Shown: in pieces, positions 21,860 through 26,990 of the stretch | How the letters are laid out: each line of letters begins with the position of its first letter | Numbering within the stretch: the stretch's first letter is position 1 | DNA from: JAQVWU01 sp964628455 | GTDB lineage: Bacteria; Bacillota; Clostridia; Oscillospirales; CAG-272 | Assembly (NCBI GenBank): GCA_964628455.1 | Contig: CAZVPD010000026.1 | Location: forward strand, 1-26,990 | Length of the DNA: 26,990 nt | Direction: 5' to 3' | The notes under the pieces: generated by a model | Seen by the model: only the letters and a program-made list of their open reading frames with translations | What the model was told of the DNA's origin: nothing | The model's database searches: none | Program-made: the position numbers and the translations under genes

Positions 21860-21889
21860 ATAGGTTAATTTTGAAAGGGATGATTTGCA

Positions 21890-22402
21890 ATGAAATCTGA
21901 CGATGTGAATAAAACGAAAAAGCAGGCGAATATGAAATCCTGTTTGCAGCCGATGCCCCGTGTACTGGTCTCCTGCAGGGGACTTGACGGTGAAAACAAT
22001 GTGCTGGCTGTCGGCTATTGCGGAAACTGCAGTTATGACCCCCCTATGGTTATGGTGGGCATTGTCCCGACCAGATATTCTTATAAAATGATCAGGGAAT
22101 CGGGCTGCTTTGTCGTCAATCTTGTCGATAAAAGTTATCGGGAAACCTTTGATTATCTCGGCGGGCACAGCAGGCGGGATGAAGATAAACTGGCAGTGAT
22201 GAATGTGAAGCTTGCGGACGGGCTGAAGGTGAATGCCCCGATTCTTGCCGACTGTCCTGTCAATATCGAATGCACCGTGGTGGATTCGATTGTTACCGGT
22301 TCTCACGAAATGTTTATCGGCAAAATCGAATATGTCCATGCCGACAGCGGGCTTATCGATGATAAAGGAAATATTATTTTTTCGGAAATAAATTTTCTTT
22401 GA
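21890..22402 (+). CDS. Flavin reductase-like (flavoredoxin family) protein
   Basis: The 170-residue protein has the FMN-binding split-barrel pattern of the flavin reductase-like family: PMPRVLVSCRG, YCGNCSYDPPMVMVGIVPTRYSYKMIRES, CFVVNLVD and CPVNIECTVVDSIVTGSHEMFIGKIEYVHAD. Flavoredoxin-type members bind FMN tightly and pass electrons in anaerobes. It may supply electrons for cluster assembly, since it lies between the NifU-like and Mrp genes. GAAAGGGATGATTTGCA precedes the ATG. Confidence 0.92.
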   Translation: MKSDDVNKTKKQANMKSCLQPMPRVLVSCRGLDGENNVLAVGYCGNCSYDPPMVMVGIVPTRYSYKMIRESGCFVVNLVDKSYRETFDYLGGHSRRDEDKLAVMNVKLADGLKVNAPILADCPVNIECTVVDSIVTGSHEMFIGKIEYVHADSGLIDDKGNIIFSEINFL

Positions 22403-22440
22403 TTATAGTAATTCAATAAAATCAAGCGTAAGGAGTTTTA

Positions 22441-23295
22441 ATGATGCCCGAAAATAAAAAAAGCTGTTCGGACAGCGGTTGCACCAAGGAATCGTGCGCG
22501 GGATGCGATAAAAATCCCAAAAGTTTACTCGAAAAGCCGAATGAATTCAGCGCCGTCAGGAAAGTGATTGCGGTAGTCAGCGGGAAAGGGGGCGTCGGCA
22601 AATCGGTCGTGACCTCCCTTCTCGCCGTTTTGGCGAACAGGGCTGGATATAAAAGCGCGATCCTCGACGCGGACGTTACCGGTCCTTCCATACCGAGAAT
22701 TTTCGGCCTTGATAATAAAGTCGAAGGCAATGACGGCGGGTTGTTTCCCGTTGCGAGCAAAACCGGCATCGGCGTTATGTCGGTCAATCTTCTTCTCGAA
22801 AACGATACGGACCCCGTTATCTGGAGAGGTCCCATTATTGCAAATACCGTAAAACAGTTCTGGACCGACGTCATGTGGGGTGATGTTGATTTTCTGTTTA
22901 TAGATATGCCGCCTGGAACCGGTGATGTGGCACTCACTGTTTTTCAGTCCGTGCCTGTGGACGGGATTGTCATCGTGACCTCCCCTCAGGAACTCGTTTC
23001 CATGATCGTTACTAAAGCGGTTAAAATGGCGGGAAAGATGAATGTTCCGGTCCTTGGGATCGTTGAGAATATGAGTTATGCCGTATGTCCCGACTGCGGC
23101 CACGAAATAAAAATATTCGGTGACAGCCATGTGGATGATATAGCCGCAAAGTTTAATATAAAAACAGTCTCCCGACTGCCGATTGATTCAAGGATAACCG
23201 CTGCGTGTGACCGGGGGATGATCGAGCTTTTTGACGGCAGCTGGCTTGATAACATGACGTCGATGCTCGGAAGCCTGCTTCCGGAAGCGGAGTGA
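22441..23295 (+). CDS. Mrp/NBP35/ApbC-type P-loop ATPase, Fe-S cluster carrier
   Basis: The 284-residue protein has Walker A GKGGVGKS (48-55), DADVTGPSIPRIFGL (76-90), FIDMPPGTGD (153-162) and the bridging-cluster pair C216-PD-C219. The N-terminus adds C9, C14, C19 and C22, resembling the N-terminal cluster site of NBP35 though with different spacing. Mrp proteins are dimeric ATPases that bind and transfer [4Fe-4S] clusters. Unlike many bacterial Mrp proteins it lacks the N-terminal DUF59 domain. AGGAG precedes two adjacent ATGs (22441, 22444). An Mrp-type ATPase beside NifX-like and MinD-ferredoxin genes matches the composition of the Desulfovibrio ORP system. Confidence 0.94.
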   Translation: MMPENKKSCSDSGCTKESCAGCDKNPKSLLEKPNEFSAVRKVIAVVSGKGGVGKSVVTSLLAVLANRAGYKSAILDADVTGPSIPRIFGLDNKVEGNDGGLFPVASKTGIGVMSVNLLLENDTDPVIWRGPIIANTVKQFWTDVMWGDVDFLFIDMPPGTGDVALTVFQSVPVDGIVIVTSPQELVSMIVTKAVKMAGKMNVPVLGIVENMSYAVCPDCGHEIKIFGDSHVDDIAAKFNIKTVSRLPIDSRITAACDRGMIELFDGSWLDNMTSMLGSLLPEAE

Positions 23296-23299
23296 TCCT

Positions 23300-23791
23300 T
23301 TGACTGAACGTTCGGAACGCGCCGTCGGGTTGTTTCTGCAGGGTTACAATTGTGCGCAGTCCGTCTTCGCGTCGTTTCACGACGCTGCGGGTATGGATTT
23401 TAAAACGGCATTGAAACTGTCGTCGTCTTTCGGCGCAGGTATGGGCAGGCTTCGCGAGGTCTGCGGCGCTCTCAGCGCCGTGTTCATGATCGCCGGGATC
23501 AGATACGGTTACACTTCTCCCTCTGATGCGGAAGCAAAAACAGAACATTATAAATTGATTCAGTCCCTTGCCGAAAAATTCAAGGCGGAGAACAAATCAA
23601 TTATCTGCAGAGATTTATTGGGACTCGGCGCCGGACCGGACAGTCCCGTGCCCGACGAAAGAACAGCCGCTTATTATAAGGACCGGCCCTGTTTAAAAAT
23701 GATCGCCTTTGCCGCGGAACTCGCCGAAACTTTGATGGCCGAAAGAGATGTGTCGGCGGGACCGGCCGAAACGCCGGAGGTATCCCGATGA
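23300..23791 (+). CDS. C_GCAxxG_C_C family protein
   Basis: The 163-residue protein matches the C_GCAxxG_C_C family (TIGR01909): GYNC18AQSVFASF, SSFGAGMGRLREVC54GALSAVFMIAG, IIC102RDLLG and RPC130LKMI. Members are small redox-type proteins of unknown function with several conserved cysteines that probably bind a metal or cluster. The start is TTG with GGAG 7 bases upstream, 4 bases after the Mrp stop. Its gene overlaps the following thioesterase gene by ATGA. Confidence 0.9.
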   Translation: MTERSERAVGLFLQGYNCAQSVFASFHDAAGMDFKTALKLSSSFGAGMGRLREVCGALSAVFMIAGIRYGYTSPSDAEAKTEHYKLIQSLAEKFKAENKSIICRDLLGLGAGPDSPVPDERTAAYYKDRPCLKMIAFAAELAETLMAERDVSAGPAETPEVSR

Positions 23792-24210
23792 ATCGGTCGG
23801 AATTCAGTCTGATCGTCAGGTATGCCGAGACCGATCAGATGGGGATCGTTCATCACTCCCATTATGCGGTCTGGTTTGAAGCGGCACGGACCGATTTTCT
23901 GAAAAAAGCGGGGGTCTCCTATTCGGCTCTGGAAGCATCGGGCTTCATGCTGCCTTTATACGAAATGAACTGCAAATTTAAAAGTCCCGCTTATTACGAA
24001 GACGAGATTCGGATTGTGACCAAAATCAGCCTGCTTTCCCGGATTCGGCTGCATCTGTCGTATGAGGCGGTCAATACCGCAAACCTTAAGCTTCTCGCGG
24101 CCGGCGAGTCTATGCACGCGTGGACGGATAAAACGCTGAAGCCCGTGAATGCCGAAAAAGCTTTGCCCGATATATACCGGAAGCTTTACCGGATATGGAA
24201 TGAAAGATGA
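23788..24210 (+). CDS. YbgC/4HBT-type acyl-CoA thioesterase
   Basis: The 140-residue protein is a hotdog-fold thioesterase. The N-terminal YAETD16QMGIVHHSHYAVWFEAAR motif contains the catalytic Asp and the usual helix; LKKAGVSYSAL and the C-terminal barrel strands are typical. It hydrolyses short or medium acyl-CoA thioesters; the substrate cannot be read. It overlaps the previous gene by 4 bases (ATGA), so it is translated with it, although its function is unrelated to cluster chemistry. Confidence 0.93.
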   Translation: MNRSEFSLIVRYAETDQMGIVHHSHYAVWFEAARTDFLKKAGVSYSALEASGFMLPLYEMNCKFKSPAYYEDEIRIVTKISLLSRIRLHLSYEAVNTANLKLLAAGESMHAWTDKTLKPVNAEKALPDIYRKLYRIWNER

Positions 24211-24280
24211 TCTGTCGGTGTCCGTGTTACGGGAATGTTTCGTTTTCGACTGAACTATAGGGTCCGTATGGTGCTTTGTC

Positions 24281-25513
24281 ATGAGAAAAATACTCGCTGC
24301 AGCCTTGCTGTTTTTATTCGTTCTTTCGTCATGCGGTATAAAAGCCGGTCCGGCAGGTCCGGCTTTTTCTGCCGTGCTTCCGGAAAAATCGCTTCCCGGC
24401 GCCCCGCAGATCAACGAAAAGAACATTGACGAAAGTTCGGCTTTCACCGAAACGGCCGCCCCTCAGCCTGTCAGGATTTCTTTTCTGGCAGCCGGCGATA
24501 ATATTGTATACCGGGGAAACGTCGGTGAAGCGGCAAAATACGCCGTTCCGGGCGGACGCGCGTATAATTTTATGCATCAGTATGAAGAAGTAGCCTCTCT
24601 TATCGGCGAAGCGGATATTGCTTTTGTCAATCAGGAAACTTTGATGGCGGGCGGCGATTACGGCTTTTCTTATTATCCGGGTTTTAACGGACCGCAGGAC
24701 ATGGGGCATGATCTGGTCGGTTTGGGATTTGACATTGTTAATATCGCAAACAATCACATGCTGGACCGCGGAACGGACGCGTTGATCAAAACGATCGGGT
24801 TCTGGCGTGGAGATACTTCCGCTTTTACGGTCGGTGACTATCTCGGCACAGAGGAATACGAAAGCGTCAGAATATACGAAGATCGGGGCGTGAAGATCGC
24901 TTTTTTATCCTATACATTCGGCACCAATAGGGGTTTGGGCGCGGGATCCCCGGATATCGTGATCCCTTATATTAATGAGGAAACCGTTGTGCGCCAAGTG
25001 TCCGCCGCGCGAAGCTCTGCTGACCTCGTTTTTGTTTCGCTGCACTGGGGTGAGGAAAATCGCTTTCTGCCTGATTCGGATCAGGTGGAATTGGCGCAGC
25101 TGATGTGTGCTCTGGGCGTTGACGTGATCATCGGTCATCATCCGCATGTCGTCAGCCCTGTTGTCTGGCTTGAAGGCGCGGACGGTCATAAAACGCTGTG
25201 CGCGTATTCGCTTGGAAATTTTGCTGCGGAAATGTCGGAAGACTATAATATGGTCGGGGGGCTTCTGACTTTTGATATCGTTTCGGAAAGCGGAAAACGG
25301 CCGTATATCGCAGACCCTCTTCTGATACCCGTGGTTTATTATTATAACATGTCTTTCAGAATGAACGGGGTTTATCTGATGCGTGACTTTACCGAAGAAA
25401 TGGCTGCTTCTCACGGCATCGGTTTTTACGGCAATGCTATGACGCTTGAGAAACTGAAGTCCTATGTAACGGACCATGTAAGCGGGGAATTCCTTCCCGG
25501 TTATATGCATTGA
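24281..25513 (+). CDS. CapA-family (PGA_cap) lipoprotein
   Basis: The 410-residue protein has a lipoprotein signal (LSSC18) and a Pro/Ala-rich linker, followed by a CapA domain from about residue 67: FLAAGDNIVY, IAFVNQETLM, IVNIANNHMLDRG, VSLHWGEE and IIGHHPHVV are the metallophosphatase-like ligand segments. CapA-type proteins take part in poly-gamma-glutamate capsule synthesis or are extracytoplasmic hydrolases. No capB/capC genes are near, so the function here is uncertain. It is separated from the previous operon by 70 bases without a clear promoter. Confidence 0.9.
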   Translation: MRKILAAALLFLFVLSSCGIKAGPAGPAFSAVLPEKSLPGAPQINEKNIDESSAFTETAAPQPVRISFLAAGDNIVYRGNVGEAAKYAVPGGRAYNFMHQYEEVASLIGEADIAFVNQETLMAGGDYGFSYYPGFNGPQDMGHDLVGLGFDIVNIANNHMLDRGTDALIKTIGFWRGDTSAFTVGDYLGTEEYESVRIYEDRGVKIAFLSYTFGTNRGLGAGSPDIVIPYINEETVVRQVSAARSSADLVFVSLHWGEENRFLPDSDQVELAQLMCALGVDVIIGHHPHVVSPVVWLEGADGHKTLCAYSLGNFAAEMSEDYNMVGGLLTFDIVSESGKRPYIADPLLIPVVYYYNMSFRMNGVYLMRDFTEEMAASHGIGFYGNAMTLEKLKSYVTDHVSGEFLPGYMH

Positions 25514-25593
25514 TTTGTTCCTGACCGGGATTACAGATCGTATCCGCGGGACTGCGGAGATTTTAGATTTTTTACTTTTTATGGATTTTGTTG

Positions 25594-25622
25594 TTGTATT
25601 TTTTGTTCGAATGGTTTATAAT
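25594..25622 (+). promoter_or_regulatory. Promoter of the phosphopantetheinyl transferase gene
   Basis: TTGTAT (25594-25599), a 17-base spacer and TATAAT (25617-25622) lie 50 bases before the gene. The -35 matches at four of six positions. Confidence 0.6.
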
Positions 25623-25672
25623 AGTAGGAAAATCGGGACTGTTTGATGACTGGATTCGGGTGTCTGTGATTT

Positions 25673-26245
25673 ATGGATTCGAGAGATATTGTCGTTTACC
25701 TGCTGCCCGGTGACTGGAATGCGGATTCCGATGAACGGATAGGCTGCTGCGCCCGTCTTTTTCTTGAGAAGGCCGGCAGGATATACAGCGGTTCGGTTTC
25801 GGTGTCCCGTCCTCCCTCCGGGCGTCCGTTTTTTAATGAAAAAGGTCTTCCTTTCTTTTCCGTTTCCCACAGCGGCAGCCTGTGGGCATGCGCCCTTTCG
25901 GACCGGCGTGTGGGGTTTGACATCCAGTGCCTGTCTCCCGAACGCAACACACGGGCTGTGGCGCGCCGCTTTTTTCATCCCGGGGAAATTGCATTTCTCG
26001 AGTCAAACGGTTATGCGGATTTCTTTTCGGTATGGGCGGCAAAAGAAAGCGTCGTCAAATATACCGGGGACGGGATCTCCGCGGGATTTTCCCGGTTTTC
26101 GGTCGTGCATGACTCCGGTTTGTTGTCTTCTGTTGAAGACCTGAAGCTCAGGCGCGTTGATCTTGACCCGGCTTATGCCGCTTTCGTCTGCTATGACGGA
26201 CCGGGCGAAGCCGTTATAAGAATAATCGATCATTCGGCATGCTGA
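25673..26245 (+). CDS. Sfp-type 4'-phosphopantetheinyl transferase
   Basis: The 190-residue protein transfers the phosphopantetheine arm of CoA to carrier proteins. Motifs in order are RPFF..KGLPFFSVSHSG (H66 of the SVSHSG motif), VGFD83IQ, and WAAKE125SVVKYTGDGI with K129, which give the Mg2+ and CoA contacts. The middle acidic position of the usual GIDIE motif is Gln85, a variation also tolerated in other Sfp-like proteins. At 190 residues it is shorter than Bacillus Sfp. No polyketide or peptide synthetase genes are in the window, so its client may be the acyl carrier protein. Confidence 0.9.
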   Translation: MDSRDIVVYLLPGDWNADSDERIGCCARLFLEKAGRIYSGSVSVSRPPSGRPFFNEKGLPFFSVSHSGSLWACALSDRRVGFDIQCLSPERNTRAVARRFFHPGEIAFLESNGYADFFSVWAAKESVVKYTGDGISAGFSRFSVVHDSGLLSSVEDLKLRRVDLDPAYAAFVCYDGPGEAVIRIIDHSAC

Positions 26246-26328
26246 TCGGTATTGTCGGATAAAGTCAATGTTATTTGACGATTTATTGATAAAATGCGGA
26301 TTTTTAATGAATTTATTAGAATTTATTG

Positions 26329-26357
26329 TTGCTTTTTACATGGCAGTATGTTATAAT
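26329..26357 (+). promoter_or_regulatory. Promoter of the right-edge membrane protein gene
   Basis: TTGCTT (26329-26334), a 17-base spacer and TATAAT (26352-26357) lie 87 bases before the ATG. The rest of 26246-26443 is AT-rich and carries nothing else that I recognise. Confidence 0.7.
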
Positions 26358-26443
26358 AAGCATTAATGTGATTATTATCGCCGCGTTTATTTCACATATG
26401 CACCGGCCTTACGCTTGGAATTCATTTCTTTCACGAGGGATCA

Positions 26444-26990
26444 ATGATTGTTTATATGCTTTTGGCGCTGGCGTGGTCCAAAATAAAAGGATATAAAATA
26501 AAGCCCGTCCTGAAAGCATATGCGCTTTATCCTTATCTCGGCGTCGAACTTTTATATCTGTTTTTACAGGCGAATATTTTCATGCACAATTACGGTTTTA
26601 TACGTTATACGCCGTATCTCAAGAGCATGCATCTGTACGCGCTGATCCTGCCGATGCTCTGTTATAAATTATACAGGCCCGGACTGGTCGGGTCGGTACT
26701 GATCGTGATCGGCACCGCGCTGAATAAATTCGTCATGTCGCAGAACAACGGCAAAATGCCTGTCTTCGCTTCCCTGTCACGACTGACGGGTTATTACAGC
26801 GAGTCGGCGATCTTGACCGCCGACAGCATCCATACGGCGGGGAACGAACTGACGAAATATAAGTTCCTTTCGGATTTTATCGATATTGGCTGGAGTATTA
26901 TGAGCGTCGGCGATTTGTTTATCCATTCGTTTACGTTTATCATCATTTTTTATACGGTCAGGGAATGTAATATAAGGCAAAACAAAACGG
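26444..26990 (+). CDS. DUF5317-like membrane protein, N-terminal 182 residues (runs off right edge)
   Basis: An open frame from the ATG at 26444 continues to the window edge without a stop. GAGGGA lies 4 bases upstream. It begins MIVYMLLALAWSKIKGYK and contains about five hydrophobic segments. The pieces LNKFVMSQNNGKMPVFASL and FLSDFIDIGWSIMSVGDLFIH match the pattern of DUF5317 membrane proteins (a small-residue/MPV motif followed later by LGD-type residues). The function of that family is unknown. Assignment is by motif memory only. Confidence 0.7.
   Translation, partial: MIVYMLLALAWSKIKGYKIKPVLKAYALYPYLGVELLYLFLQANIFMHNYGFIRYTPYLKSMHLYALILPMLCYKLYRPGLVGSVLIVIGTALNKFVMSQNNGKMPVFASLSRLTGYYSESAILTADSIHTAGNELTKYKFLSDFIDIGWSIMSVGDLFIHSFTFIIIFYTVRECNIRQNKT

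Noticed and set aside
26390..26405. CACATATGCACC as a sixth copy of the palindrome
   Set aside because: It shares only the CATATG centre, lacks the TTAT and ATAA arms and does not overlap the promoter hexamers.

Overview
The window looks like a chromosomal piece from an uncultured strict anaerobe of the Bacillota, class Clostridia. The basis is the class III ribonucleotide reductase with NrdR-type control, rubredoxin/rubrerythrin-type and ferredoxin proteins, MinD-type ATPases with inserted ferredoxin domains, AGGAGG ribosome binding sites and near-consensus sigma-A promoters. It is an assembled scaffold: a 100-N gap (1279-1378) interrupts a dispersed-repeat array. No genus can be assigned from the sequence alone. 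No tRNA, rRNA, CRISPR array, insertion sequence or phage gene was seen.

Layout. (1) 1-4719: a carbohydrate and accessory region. It holds the N-terminal part of a TIM-barrel-type glycosidase-like protein running off the left edge (- strand), a DUF559 endonuclease-like gene, the repeat array with the gap, a divergent GH95 family glycosidase and a small cupin. (2) 4763-7735: nrdD-nrdG on the - strand, bounded by a perfect-stem bidirectional terminator and by a consensus promoter with two NrdR-like boxes 31 bp apart. (3) 7833-9106: a rubredoxin/rubrerythrin-like/rubredoxin protein and a two-cluster ferredoxin. (4) 9287-11765: a - strand operon of NifX-like protein, two tandem ferredoxin-containing MinD-type ATPases and a second NifX-like protein. 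(5) 12060-14528: a divergent metal-type ABC importer (lipoprotein, ATPase, permease). (6) 14603-16471: dxs. (7) 16790-17922: a third NifX-like gene followed by three tandem microproteins that start MPG. (8) 18137-20468: radical SAM protein, DUF89 protein and DUF134 DNA-binding protein. (9) 20578-24210: metallo-beta-lactamase-fold protein, NifU/IscU-like scaffold, flavin reductase-like protein, Mrp/NBP35 ATPase, C_GCAxxG_C_C protein and hotdog thioesterase. (10) 24281-26990: CapA-type lipoprotein, Sfp-type phosphopantetheinyl transferase and a DUF5317-like membrane protein running off the right edge.

The most interesting observation is that sections 4, 5, 7 and 9 share a 20-bp palindromic sequence, consensus TTATTGACATATGCCCATAA. 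It occurs five times, each time overlapping the -35 hexamer or lying just downstream of the -10 of a near-consensus promoter. This ties the NifX/MinD operon, the ABC importer, the NifX/microprotein operon and the NifU/Mrp operon into one candidate regulon. The DUF134 protein, encoded immediately upstream of one of these promoters, is the most plausible regulator in the window. The gene content resembles an enlarged version of the Desulfovibrio orange-protein (ORP) system (NifX-like protein, Mrp ATPase, MinD-type ferredoxin ATPases), here joined to a scaffold, a metal importer and small glycine/cysteine proteins. My inference is a metal- or Fe-S-type cluster assembly and carrier system; the cluster, the metal and the client protein cannot be read from the sequence.
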